Part shown: positions 53,094 through 63,816 of the stretch, piece by piece
Layout of the letters: each line of letters starts with the position of its first letter
Numbering within the stretch: the first letter of the stretch is position 1
DNA from: Cordylochernes scorpioides
Taxonomy: Eukaryota; Arthropoda; Arachnida; Pseudoscorpiones; Chernetidae
Direction: 5' to 3'
DNA: 64,000 nucleotides
Assembly (NCBI GenBank): GCA_030710605.1
Contig: CP092869.1
Coordinates: 11,743,425-11,807,424, forward strand
Program-made: the position numbers and the translations under genes
Notes under the pieces: model-generated
Database searches by the model: none
What the model saw: only the letters and a program-made list of their open reading frames with translations
Told to the model about the DNA's origin: nothing

Positions 53094-53521
53094 TTTTTTA
53101 TAAAAAATAATAACTGGTGATGAAACATGGTTTGATCAACAAACCAAAAACAATCACTCGAATGTCACACACCAAGTTCTCCTAGGAAGAATAAATTTCG
53201 TCTTGACAAGTCCAAAGGAAATTTGATTTTTTATGTTTTATTTGATTGACCTTTGTAAATAGAGCTCTATATTATATAGAGTAATATTAATTGGGTTATG
53301 TGGTAAATATATATTGTGTTTGGGTTAGGAAAGGTACAATGTATTAGAGATATTTACTTCATTTAGACAGAATGAAACTGAAAAAAACTGTTTATTGGGC
53401 ACTAATTTAAAAATGTTCGAATAATTATTTGAAATATACATTTAAATAGTATAATTTGTGTGTTTAAGATCACTAGAGGGCAAGCATCCTTTGAAATGTC
53501 GGATCCAAAAAGGAAGATGAG

Positions 53522-54871
53522 ATGAATTGCCCATTTAAAGAAGACGGATGTCAGGAGACATTCAAAGATTCCCAAGAAGCTGAGAATCACACAGTTCTCT
53601 GCCAATATTCCATTAAACCTTGTCCACTCTGCTGCAATGACAAAATATGTAAGAAAGACTTGTTGAAAAATTTGTCACAGATTTGTCCTTGTCGAACTGA
53701 CTGGTGTCCTAATTGTGGCCTGGAGATGTTCCACAGCCAGCTGGACTCTCATCGAGATCATTGCCGCCTCAAGCCAGTCCAGTGCCCGTTCTGCGATATA
53801 GAGACGGTCCTCAAAGATCTGGAGTCTCACCAGAATTCCTGTTATAGAAGACCTTTTCCTTGTAGCATGCAAGACCTAGGATGTGATTGGATCGGAGAGT
53901 CTTCGACAAGGGATAGTCATGAACAAGATATCAACTTACATTTCCCTCTGTTGTGTCGTTCCCTGAAGAGAATCTCCCAGGAAACCTCACAGAAGTGGAA
54001 GGCCATTGAACTAAAGTTGGATGATCTTAGCCTCAATATAAGAAACGAGGTCAGTGAAGGTATAGGTCAGCAACTATTGCAACAACTCACTTCATTTAAA
54101 AATGACATTAAAGCAGGATTGGATGATTTTGAAAATATTGAAGAAAAATTTACAGAAATATTAAAGAATCAATCTGGAATGGAAAACACTATGAAGCTTT
54201 TGACCGAGAAGTTAACAAAGTGTACAGATAACAATAATGCTGAACAAGGCCATTCTACGATCGAAATAATAATGAATAAGAAAATAGATCTGATGATGAA
54301 AAAGTTTGAAGGATTCATAACAATACCTACAAACATAAGTTTATCACAAAATCACCCGAAAAAATTGGGTAATGTTGAACTTGATTTAAAATTAGGATGC
54401 GATTGCTGGTTTCCCAATGTAGATTATAAAAAATTCTATGATCTTTCGCGTAAATATGTAAATGAATGCTCTGATTTAAGCGGACTCAGTCATTTAGACT
54501 GCAGTTCTATAGATTATGCAAATTTAAAAAGTTATACTAAGGAAACTACATTTAAAGATAATGATGTTTCTATCAATATTCAATTTGATGGATCTTGTTC
54601 GAACTCCAAGAAGCTGGCTTTGTCTGTCAAAATCTGGATTGAAAATAAAGAAGATGAAATTAAAGCTTATAAATATAGATACGGTATTTTGACATTATGT
54701 AACCCTTGTAATGATGAAGTAATTGTCTACTGTACTTCTTTAGTTAGTTCTTCAATTCCAGGAGCAAATATTGACAAAATACCTACTTTCTGGATAAGCA
54801 AGGAATCAATGGATAAATATCATGATGTCTTTCCAGGATATTTTAGAACTCTTTTAATTTTATATTACTAA
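53522..54871 (+). CDS. TRAF-like zinc-finger/MATH protein (449 aa)
   Basis: Residues 1-130 hold TRAF-type zinc fingers (C3, C10, H23, C27, C34, C37; PNCGLEMFHSQLDSH; LGCDWIGES). Residues about 150-260 look like a coiled coil. Residues 283-449 resemble a MATH/TRAF-C domain (CDCWFPNVDYKKF, IVYCTSLV). It is a clear paralogue of the gene at 28358, without its acidic repeats, and also lacks a RING. The paralogue's start aligns with an ATG at 53496 (MSDPKRKMR), but that frame stops in the TGA overlapping ATG 53522, so I take 53522. An adaptor role in signalling is inferred from the family. A putative acceptor (TTTAAG) lies near 53467. Confidence 0.85.
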   Translation: MNCPFKEDGCQETFKDSQEAENHTVLCQYSIKPCPLCCNDKICKKDLLKNLSQICPCRTDWCPNCGLEMFHSQLDSHRDHCRLKPVQCPFCDIETVLKDLESHQNSCYRRPFPCSMQDLGCDWIGESSTRDSHEQDINLHFPLLCRSLKRISQETSQKWKAIELKLDDLSLNIRNEVSEGIGQQLLQQLTSFKNDIKAGLDDFENIEEKFTEILKNQSGMENTMKLLTEKLTKCTDNNNAEQGHSTIEIIMNKKIDLMMKKFEGFITIPTNISLSQNHPKKLGNVELDLKLGCDCWFPNVDYKKFYDLSRKYVNECSDLSGLSHLDCSSIDYANLKSYTKETTFKDNDVSINIQFDGSCSNSKKLALSVKIWIENKEDEIKAYKYRYGILTLCNPCNDEVIVYCTSLVSSSIPGANIDKIPTFWISKESMDKYHDVFPGYFRTLLILYY

Positions 54872-54985
54872 TTAAATTTGAAAAAACTTAAGAGCAGTTT
54901 TATTGTTTATCAGAATATATATGCATAAAATATATTAATCGATTTTGCAATTTAGATATTTTAATAACAACATTGTGTTTTTCGT

Positions 54986-54991
54986 AATAAA
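54986..54991 (+). promoter_or_regulatory. Poly(A) signal candidate, TRAF-like gene 2
   Basis: AATAAA lies about 115 bp after the stop codon. Confidence 0.45.
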
Positions 54992-56080
54992 ACTTGATTC
55001 TAAAAGGCTTTAAAAAATATATTTTGGGAATTAACATTTTTTATTCATATATTTAGAGAGAGATTTAACTTCATCATTAAAAATTAATGCATTCAATTAC
55101 TTAAAATCTATTCAAACTGAAAATTTGGTTTTCTTATATTTAAACCCTACCAGCCATATCTCTGAAGGAAAGACTTCCTCTCGACATTATTATTGAAGAT
55201 TGGTTGGCCTTCTAAAAGATATCAAGGAGAGGAACTATGAATCAATGCTGTAACCTGCTGATCTGCCATAGCATATTCAGATGACTCCTTTACTTCAGTC
55301 TGAACCTTAAAGAGGAAACAAAAAATGCATATAGATGGAAAAGTGATTAAGAAATTCGTGGTGGTGGTCCATGGTTAAACCAATTCCTGAAGTCCACTCC
55401 TCTCCAATTTTGTCATTGTAGTTATAAACATGGAAAATAGGTCCTCTATTATCAGTTCTGAGCATGACAAGATATCCTCTGGAGAAGCTTCTGCACTATT
55501 GCATTTCAAGCAGTTATTGAAGGTTTCTTTTTTGTCCATTCAGAAATTTTAAGTTTTTATATGGCCACTTCTTAGTCGTGCGGCAATTATATTTCCTTTC
55601 TAAAAGCAACAGCCAAGTTTTATGCGACTTCATCTAGATAGCAGTACCTTTCAAACTGAACTCATAACAATTCTCTAGTTTGCTAAACTTACGTTAATAA
55701 ATCAAACAAGCGCATTAATGACCATTATCTCGGAATCTAGATCCTTCTTAGCATCTATTTGCATATCTGGACCTGCATGGTAATCTTTGATGGTGGAAAT
55801 AATAAAGTGTTGAACAGAGCTCGCTACATTAAGCTGTGATGGGTACATGGACATAGTGGAATCAACGACAATTAACTAGCAGACAGGTCAACAAAATATA
55901 GTATTAATACACATTCTCAAAACCGTTTATTTATTGCTGTTCTAACGTCATTGACAGAAATATATTCCAAGGATTAATTAAATAGATTTCTCAGGAACAT
56001 TTCTTCCATCTCAAGTTGTCTCTTGAGTTTACTTCCAAATATCTGCCAGGAAGAGCTTTCTACTAACTCTTACAATCCAT
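54992..56080. other. Non-coding DNA, perhaps old LINE sequence
   Basis: No frame above 60 codons survives. The composition is more balanced than typical intergenic DNA here, and the remnant at 56085-56300 suggests that part of this is a decayed LINE. Confidence 0.35.
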
Positions 56081-56084
56081 TGAC

Positions 56085-56300
56085 ATGTTCTGGCAAACAT
56101 TTGCACTTGTACATCTAGAAATAGACCCAACCTGTCCTCACTATTTGGAAGAATAACATACAGTTTTTCACATCTTCTTCAGCTGCCTATTTTTCCTGAG
56201 AAATTGGATACAGACATCTATGCTTCCTGTACTGAACCACCTCAACCCTACTGCCAGACTCCCAGACTCAACCTCATCATGGAACTTCCTGATCAAATAG
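56085..56300 (+). pseudogene. Decayed LINE C-terminal zinc-motif remnant
   Basis: Conceptual translation gives LEIDPTCPHYLEE, then a stop, then HTVFHIFFSC, resembling the CPHC..EE..H..C end of LINE polyproteins. The frame is broken and short, so this is a suggestion only. Confidence 0.35.
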
Positions 56301-56960
56301 TTCTTCTCAACAATAAACTAAACAAATGATTAAAACGCTTGGCACTAGTCCATACTAATTTTAATTGTTGTCCTTTTGATATTTTTTTCATGAATAGTAT
56401 AATTTTTTAAAAATATTATTCAAATTTCTTTTTTTTCACTATTTTACTAATATAAATAATATATACATGTGTGATTTTTAGAAGAATAAATATTTTTCTC
56501 ATATTATGTGTGTTTGTGTGAAATTTATTTCAATATTCTTTCATACTACGTAGTTACTATCTATTTATAGTTTTGCATATTCAATATTTACTAGGGAATT
56601 TCATTTAAATACAAAGATTACGAACATTCGAAACAAATATTAATCAATAATTTTCTGAATTTATATTAATATTTATTATTAGAACTTGAAAATCTTTTTA
56701 TATAAGTAACTTTTAAAATTACTTCTAGTTGATATTATCAATTTTAAAATTTATTGTTCAATATATTGATAAAGAGAGAGAGAAATCCTTCAAATATTTA
56801 GAGAAAAGTTTTTTTATTCCACAATTCCAAAATTGCCCTTTTAATATAAATATTTCATTTATTTTCTAAATTTATATCTATTTTAATACAAAACAATTAC
56901 ACGCCATCTGTATATATAAAATGAGAGGGCTAAAGCACGAATGTTTCTTTTATATATAAA
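56301..56960. other. AT-rich DNA without feature
   Basis: I see poly-T and TA-rich tracts only. Confidence 0.4.
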
Positions 56961-56964
56961 ACAA

Positions 56965-57060
56965 ACTTCTACAGTCCTTACTGCGATGAAATATATATAT
57001 ATTGGGAGGGCTTGGCTTATCATTAGCAAACCCTTCCAGCGGTTTTGCCAATTTAATCCC
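56965..57060. repeat. Hairpin repeat relative, degraded
   Basis: CTACAGTCCTTACTGCGATG, GGGAGGGCTTGGCTTATC and CCCTTCCAGCGGTTTTGCC match the left arm and loop of 7361-7469. The right arm is missing. Confidence 0.5.
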
Positions 57061-57585
57061 CAAGACTACTTCTTAGAGCCCTATAACTGTATTGTCTATC
57101 AAAGAAACATCCATGCTTGAATCCTTTCATTTAAATATATCTATTTTGAGAAAACTTATTCTATTATAATCGCGCAACTCTTCCTTGCAGAGGCCCCCTT
57201 TTAAATATATCGAATATATATTATAACCTAATTCTATTTTATAATATTGGACAAAAATTCTTTGTTGATATATCAAGAGTGTTCAATCACATAAAAGTTT
57301 CTTGATTTTGGCCTTCATCCATGTGGTCCAGCTTAACCAAAATGACAAAAATTTGGTACTAGAAGATTCCTGATCAAACAAAGGTCATTTGTCAATTTGT
57401 CCATATTGAAAAAGAGAATTAATATATAAAGCATTATTACACTAAGATTATACATATATATATATTAAAAATAAAAAGGCATCTCCTGACCACGAAAACA
57501 TGTGCCATCTAAAAAAGATGGCAGAACGCCATCTATATAAATATATACATATATATATATATTTTAAATATTGAGCAATCCATAA
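57061..57585. other. AT-rich DNA with fragments of Penelope-type arms
   Basis: AAAAAGGCATCTCCTGACCAC and GATGGCAGAACGCCATCTAT near 57470-57535 resemble the arms at 20735 and 35575. No gene is supported. Confidence 0.4.
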
Positions 57586-57589
57586 TAAT

Positions 57590-58185
57590 ATCTATAAATA
57601 AATATAAAGCATATATTGGATATAAATTTATTAATCAGCCAATATTTCTAGGGGCAACACGCCTCTCTTTATCAAGGCTTTTCTTTGATTTGAACTAAAT
57701 CACGTGGGCATGTGATCCACTCACGCTATACAAGACCAAAGTAAGAAACCATCTAATGAAAAATTCACTGTATATAAAATGTATTTACAATTGCTATATT
57801 TAATAATAATTAAAAGAGTATATAATTAAATAACCATTTGATTAAATAAATGAAGAGACTGATAAATATTAGAAAATAAAATGAGTGAGGATTATGATTC
57901 AATATGTTGTGTTGATATATATAAATAAAAATATATTACAAGTATAAATATATACAAAAATAATGAAATAAAAAATAATAAATAAATAAATAATTTAGGA
58001 AGATATAAATTCTCTGTAAATTTCTGGTAGGTCAATTTTCCTATTTATGCTTTCTGAATCTTTTATAGAGGCCCAACTTTCTAAAAATAACCTGCAGTGC
58101 TTTTCTTTAATATTCTGGTATAAAATGGATGCTTTGTCAAATTCGGGTATATGATTATTGTTCAGTGCATGGTCTACTAGGATAC
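57590..58185 (-). repeat. Left inverted arm of the Penelope element
   Basis: This is near-identical to the complement of the right end. A minus-strand frame (58303-57995) reads the duplicated C-terminus and is not a separate gene. Confidence 0.85.
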
Positions 58186-59129
58186 TTATTATTACTGAAG
58201 CAAATAATTTAAAAGTTTTATTATGGATGAGATATATAGACGACGTATTTTGCATAACTGAAACAGAAATTGATACTTTCCTATATTTTCTGAATAATCT
58301 CAAACCTTATTTGAAGTTCACACACGAAATAGAAAACAATAATTCATTAGCATTTTTAGACATTCAACTAATAAGAAAAGAACTTCATATAGAAACCACC
58401 ATATACAGAAAACCTACACACACAGGAAACTATTTAAATTTTAGCTCTTTTGGTCCGATTCATAATAAAATCGCCGTAGTAAAAACACTTTCCAAAAGAT
58501 TAATTACACATTGCTCAAATAGGAATATTGAAAGAAAAGAAGAAAGTAATATAATTTTTAAAGAGTTGATAGACAATAATTATCCGAAGAAATTCATCAA
58601 GAAACATTTTTACACTCCCAGAATCCCATCTTCAAACAATAGCAATGATCAATCCGATAAAAGATATTGCTCTCTCCCATACAGTTACGGATCAGAAAGA
58701 ATCGCCAGAGTATTGAAGAAATATAATATAATTGCCACATATCAATCTGCACCAAATTTAAAACAAATTCTACGCCACTCAGACACCAAGAATAATAGTA
58801 AAAAGGAAAACAAAAACAATATTATTTACAAAATTCCGTGCAAAACCTGTCCAGCCACTTACATTGGAGAAACCAGCAAAGCATTGAAAGAACGCATTAA
58901 CCAACACAAAGCAGCTCTACGCATCCATAAACCATTATCTATCCTAGTAGACCATGCACTGAACAATAATCATATACCCGAATTTGACAAAGCATCCATT
59001 TTATACCAGAATATTAAAGAAAAGCACTGCAGGTTATTTTTAGAAAGTTGGGCCTCTATAAAAGATTCAGAAAGCATAAATAGGAAAATTGACCTACCAG
59101 AAATTTACAGAGAATTTATATCTTCCTAA
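58158..59129 (+). pseudogene. Penelope reverse transcriptase (C-terminal part) with GIY-YIG endonuclease (323 aa)
   Basis: The frame is open from ATG 58158, but the first residues come from the inverted arm. True polymerase sequence starts near 58186 with LLWMRYIDDVFCI, the catalytic YxDD box, so palm motifs upstream are missing. A thumb-like region (THEIENNNSLAFLDIQ, YRKPTHTGNYLNFSS) follows. IPCKTCPATYIGETSKALKE near residues 229-250 is the GIY-YIG endonuclease, with NQHKAAL after it. The frame ends at the start of the right non-coding end. It cannot polymerise without the missing part. Confidence 0.85.
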
Positions 59130-59540
59130 ATTATTTATTTATTTATTATTTTTTATTTCATTATTTTTGTATATATTTATACTTGTAATATATTTTTATT
59201 TATATATATCAACACAACATATTGAATCATAATCCTCACTCATTTTATTTTCTAATATTTATCAGTCTCTTCATTTATTTAATCAAATGGTTATTTAATT
59301 ATATACTCTTTTAATTATTATTAAATATAGCAATTGTAAATACATTTTATATACAGTGAATTTTTCATTAGATGGTTTCTTACTTTGGTCTTGTATAGCG
59401 TGAGTGGATCACATGCCCACGTGATTTAGTTCAAATCAAAGAAAAGCCTTGATAAAGAGAGGCGTGTTGCCCCTAGAAATATTGGCTGATTAATAAATTT
59501 ATATCCAATATATGCTTTATATTTATTTATATATATATAT
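58950..59540 (+). repeat. Right arm and 3' end of the Penelope element
   Basis: It contains the C-terminal codons and about 400 bp of 3' sequence with TTGATAA (about 59448) and GAAATATTGG, the family's hammerhead-like halves. Confidence 0.8.
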
Positions 59541-59544
59541 ATGT

Positions 59545-59900
59545 AGTAATTTAGTTTATGCTGTTGAATGAATGCAGAGTGGCATGTTGGTTTGAAGCAG
59601 TCGTGGTGGTTGAGTGATGGGTAGTAAGGACACACAGGAGACAGGATCCAGGGCCCCGTGAGAAATAGATCAGGGAGGAAAGATAGAAGGTCCGAAAACA
59701 ACCCCTAGAACAACTGGCGTCAAGACCACCTCGGTGAGAACTATCTCTTGATTATCAGATCCGACGCTTTTAAACTGATTTGAGTGAGAAAAATCCCCTA
59801 GGAGAGAATGAAGACTTGACACTTGTTTACCAAGTGGATAGTTTTTAACCCGGCTATCTTCCCTCTTTCTTTGTACTTCCAAAAAGGCCATTTTATATAT
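59545..59900. other. Unassigned sequence before LTR element 3
   Basis: Moderately GC-rich sequence with no protein motif. Short frames are not supported. Confidence 0.35.
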
Positions 59901-60320
59901 TGTCGCGGCTTGACCCTACCGGTTCTCTGCGACGATGCGCTTCTTCCGCTGTGGATCACCGGCCCGGACTCCTGTTGATCTTCTTTATAGTTCTTCCCTG
60001 CAGGCAACCCGAAGACGTCCAGAAGAGCAGCAGCAACGATGATGCGATGGCGAGAGTAACGACAGTAGGCGGCACAGGACTTCAAACACTGACTTTATTG
60101 TCATCCACTACTAAACATTACATTTAAATGTGATAATAAACAATGGGTATTTACATTATATTACATCCTGGGGCCAATATAAAAGTGTATTTACAATCAT
60201 TTTCCCCAGGAAACAGGACCACAACAGTCGGCGATTCCCACATCAGTTAGAGAAGCGAAACAGGCGAAAGCGCCATCTATTGGCGGAGGTTGTAATCATT
60301 CGGGGGCCTTACACGCGACA
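59901..60320 (-). repeat. 3' LTR of element 3
   Basis: It starts TGTCGCGG and ends ACACGCGACA on the plus strand. It differs from the other LTR at scattered positions. Confidence 0.85.
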
Positions 60321-60364
60321 CTGCCTCGCCCTTAAGGCGGATCGTCCCGATCCGGTCTGATCGC

Positions 60365-61045
60365 TTCTGTCGCCTAGATGTCACGCCTCTTTCGCTGGTG
60401 CCGCTTCTCTTGCTGAAACTGCCTATCTGGCTGGAATCGCCTCTCTTGCTGGAGTCGCCTTTCTCGCCGGAGCCCCCTATCTCGCTGGAGCCATCTTTCT
60501 CGCTGGAGCCGCACCTCTTGCCGGAGTCGCCCCTTCGCCGGAGCCGCCCCTTTCGCCGGTAACGCTTCTCACGCCGGAGGCGCTTCTTAGCTGGTTCAGC
60601 TTCTTTTGCCTATTCCACTTCTTATATTGGTACCGCTTTTCGTGCTGGAGGCGCTTCTCATACCGGTACCGCTTCTTATGCTGGTACCACCTCTCTCGCC
60701 GAAACCACTTCTCTCGCCAGGACCTTTCCTCTCGCCGGGACCACTCCTCTCGCCGGGACCATTCCACTCGCCGGGACTACTCCTCTAGCCAGGACCATTT
60801 TTCTCGCCGGGACCATTCCTCTCGCCGGGACCATTCCTCTCGTCGGTACCGCTTCTCTCGCCGGTACCGCTTTTCGCGCCATAGCCGCTTTTCTCGCTGG
60901 CACCGTTTCTCCCGCGGGTACTGCTTCTCTCGCTGGTACCGCTTTTCGCGCCATAGCCGCTTTTCTCGCTGGCACCGTTTCTCCAGAGGGTATTGCTTCT
61001 CTCGCTGGTATCGCTTCTTTCGCTGGGGCCGCTTCATTCGCGGCT
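60365..61045 (-). repeat. 18-bp minisatellite in element 3
   Basis: Units like TCTCGCCGGGACCATTCC repeat in multiples of 18 bp. A 72-bp higher-order block around CGCTTTTCGCGCCATAGCCG is duplicated (about 60869 and 60941). On the minus strand it reads as six-residue repeats such as REKRYR and REEWSR. Several frames are open for this reason. Confidence 0.8.
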
Positions 61046-61249
61046 CTGCGTGAAGCAGATTCAGGGTCTGTCCAGGAGGCTTCTCAATCAGGCCTTCCAC
61101 TCCATGGAATTCCCCCATGTGACTCGGCTCGACTTACAGCCCTCGGGACTCTGCCCGGCCCTCGCTCACATCATCCTCCAAAGCTGTCTCGGCCGTACCT
61201 GTCTCATTCTGCAAGTGGGCCTTCATTTGACACAGCAACTGCTAGATTT

Positions 61250-61396
61250 CCCTGCTTCTAAGAAGCCTTCTTTCTTCGAACTCTTTTTCTATCCGAAGTC
61301 TTTCTTCCTCTGTTCGGCGCTTTAATTTGTCCCTTTCCTCCTGATATCCTTGTATCCTCCGGACGATCTCGGTCAGCGAGTCCTGCTCAGAGGCCA
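61250..61396 (-). pseudogene. Gag-like leader of element 3
   Basis: ATG at 61396 starts a short charged helical peptide (SLTEIVRRIQGYQEERDKLK) that stops after about 48 codons. Its position after the primer site suggests gag N-terminus. Further frames into the minisatellite are out of phase. Confidence 0.4.
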
Positions 61397-61480
61397 TTCC
61401 TTGGCCTCTCAAGTCAATGGACCTTTGTCAGCAACTAAAAAAACTTTAAAAGAGCCTCCTGGTGACCTCCACGAGGAAGT

Positions 61481-61498
61481 ATCCCACTTCTGACACCA
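61481..61498 (-). promoter_or_regulatory. Primer-binding site of element 3
   Basis: TGGTGTCAGAAGTGGGAT on the minus strand, one base inside the 5' LTR (61500-61918). Confidence 0.75.
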
Positions 61499-61499
61499 G

Positions 61500-61918
61500 T
61501 GTCGCGGCTTGACCTTACCGGTTCTCTGCGACGATGCGCTTCTTCCGCCGTGGATCACCGGCCCGGACTCCCGTTGACCTTCTTTGTAGCTCTTCCCTGC
61601 AGGTAACCCGAAGACGTCCAGAAGAGCAGCAGCAACGAAGATGCGATGGCGAGAGTAACGACAGCAGGCGGCACAGGACTTCAAACGCTGACTTTATTGT
61701 CATCCACTAATAAACATTACATTTAAAAGAGATAATAACAACAGGTATTTACATTATGTTACCTCCTAGGGCCAACATAAAAGCGTATTTACAATCATTT
61801 TCCCCAGGAAACAGGACCACAGCAGTCGGCGATTTCCACATCAGTTAGAGAAGCGAAACAGGCGAAAGCGCCATCTATTGGCGGAGGTTGTAATCATTTG
61901 GAGGCCTTACACGCGACA
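61500..61918 (-). repeat. 5' LTR of element 3
   Basis: This is the partner of 59901-60320. It ends at ACACGCGACA and is followed by ATAT. Confidence 0.85.
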
Positions 61919-61931
61919 ATATATATTTCCG

Positions 61932-61934
<3 letters not shown>

Positions 61935-61999
<65 letters not shown>
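61935..61999. repeat. (TA)n microsatellite
   Basis: About 32 uninterrupted TA units directly downstream of LTR element 3. Confidence 0.95.
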
Positions 62000-62001
<2 letters not shown>

Positions 62002-63810
62002 AGATATTTGTTCAATTGAAAAAAAAACGAAATAACTATACTGATGTTAGAAGAAGCATTTCAAATTAAAATTTATCTAAGTGAATCAGTTGCAGCATGT
62101 TCCGAGAGTAGCATATGGTCAAACTCTCTAATTCGATTAATGAAAGAATCAAAGCAAGAACAAAGTGCTGTTAAATGTTACTTTGTTGCCAAATTCTAGC
62201 TAAAAATTAATAAATATTCAGTTTGTCTGAAAGATGTATATGTTGATATCATGGTTCATCAACAGTTACAATGCATTCCAAGAATTCCAATCTCTCAGTT
62301 GCATATTGTCAAAGTTGTTTGTCTATATGAGTATCTTTGTTATGGCTTACTGTGTAGGTGTGAGGTGATGCAGAACATATTAGGTATATTCTTTTCATAA
62401 CTCTAGTTTCTCTTTGTCAGAATAAGATGTATGGCAAGCGAATTGAGATTTGTCTTTAAGGGATTACATCGTGTATTGTATTACCTGGATTCTACGATAG
62501 AATATCGTTGTCTCTAGCAGCAATATTTGATCAACAGCTACATAGTGAAGGTGAACGCGATTGGCTGAGAATCCTACCAATCAATAATAAAGAAACCCAT
62601 CTAGCCACCAGTGATGTCATTTTCCCTGTTGTTGACAGTCGCTGTTGTATGATATATGTTACTTGTTTTCCATAATACACGAAGGTAAATAAAGAATTGT
62701 CCAACAGAGATTCTTACCTATCCTGGATGTTTATTTGACCATCTTTGACACTGTAGCGACGTATGAATATTTTCAATTTTGAAAATCATCTATGATTCTT
62801 GAATTTTGTACATATATGGGAATACTTACTATTATTTTTAGGGAATAATAGCAAATATTACTACGTTTTGAGAGTGACCTTGTTGGCCGTTAATAAAAAT
62901 TGGGTGAATATAGGTAAGAGATGTGTGTAACTAATGAATTATAGTTTCTTGAAAATATCGCGACAGCCATGAAATTTAACATTCAAATAAGAGGGATGAA
63001 GAATAAACGAGGCTTATAACTTTTTAATAAGACTATCATAACGTTTGTCTTTTGAAAATAAGTTTGGGAAAATATAATCACCTCCAAATAGTTTTTAATT
63101 ATTCCATTGTATAATTAAAAATGGTTATTGGAGCCTAAATTCATAGATAAAATCCACAATATTGGTATGGTTGGAATATAGGTGCTGTCATTAGGCCCTC
63201 ATGCACTCCAAGAGGTGGTCTGGAGAGACCTCTTTGGTCATTTGTCATAATGTCCATAAGTCATGGAGCCTTATGGTTCAGATCGTTGAAATATCAAACA
63301 ATAAACCTGTTTACCTTCAATCCAAGATATTTCTATTTGAGTGAAGAATATAGTGTTCTTTTTAAGGTTAGTGAAAATTTGACTTTTTAATAAGCAACAA
63401 GAATAGTGTGATTATTTCTGCATTTACAAAGTTATTCCTTTTGTCAATATGTTTTTGGAAGGAGTTATGATTATCCAAATTACTTTTAGATATCGAACAC
63501 TGTCCTTCTACTTGATGGTACATTAATGAAACTTAATTATTTGGTTAATTTCATTTCTTGGGTGCGAGAAAAGTATTGAAATTGAATTTTGAGGGTTCAT
63601 TTAGATTAGCTTTCTTTTAAACTATATCCCTTCATATATATACAGTCTTGGAGAAGTTTTTGTGAATTGTTTCTTTGTTATATGCAGAGAATAGAATTTT
63701 TGTATCATCAGCGAAGAAGTGCAGTTTTGTTCCTTCATAACGAAAATAAATCAGATTATTAATTAATATGTAAGATAACATAGGACGAGTAAAATAGATA
63801 ATTGAAAAAT
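62000..63810. other. AT-rich DNA without supported gene
   Basis: No frame of note. An AATAAA-containing block (about 62640-62760) could be part of an old LTR, but I found no partner. Confidence 0.35.
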
Positions 63811-63816
63811 AATTAA

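Larger units (their letters stand above)
37402..53221 (+). mobile_element. mariner copy split by nested insertions
   Basis: Three pieces, read together, are colinear with the minus strand of the mariner at 12409-13691. They are the terminal repeat CACGGAAGGATAAAAAA (37402-37418, preceded by TA), the N-terminal coding part (about 43044-43660) and the segment with ATAACTGGTGATGAAACATGG (53094-53221). The pieces are separated by a copia element and by a Helitron cluster. Homology ends at about 53221, so the 3' half is lost. About 760 bp of mariner is thus spread over 15.8 kb. Confidence 0.85.
57590..59540 (+). mobile_element. Penelope-like retroelement between long inverted arms
   Basis: The left arm (about 57590-58185) is the reverse complement of the right end (about 58950-59540), including the last 60 or so codons. 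The unique centre (58186-58949) carries the C-terminal part of the reverse transcriptase and a GIY-YIG endonuclease. An inverted 3' fragment attached upstream is a recognised Penelope arrangement. Both arms contain CCTTGATAAAGAGAGGCG, GAAATATTGG and CCAATATATGC, linking the small palindromes of this window to this family. The polymerase is 5'-truncated, so the copy is not autonomous. Confidence 0.85.
59901..61918 (-). mobile_element. Non-autonomous LTR element 3, minisatellite-filled
   Basis: LTRs are 59901-60320 (420 bp) and 61500-61918 (419 bp). ATAT precedes the first (59897-59900) and follows the second (61919-61922). On the minus strand TGGTGTCAGAAGTGGGAT follows the 5' LTR after one base, a primer-binding site common in gypsy elements. 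AAGGGCGAGGCAG precedes the 3' LTR. The 1.18-kb interior has a short gag-like frame and a coding-type minisatellite but no enzymes. Confidence 0.85.

Noticed and set aside
57995..58303. 102-codon minus-strand ORF near the Penelope element
   Set aside because: It is the inverted copy of the C-terminal codons joined to antisense of the polymerase. Not an independent gene.
60606..60788. Plus-strand Pro/Leu repeat ORF
   Set aside because: It is antisense to the 18-bp minisatellite of element 3, so openness is a property of the repeat.
61878..62069. 63-codon ORF of alternating Ile/Tyr
   Set aside because: It is a translation of the (TA)n microsatellite.
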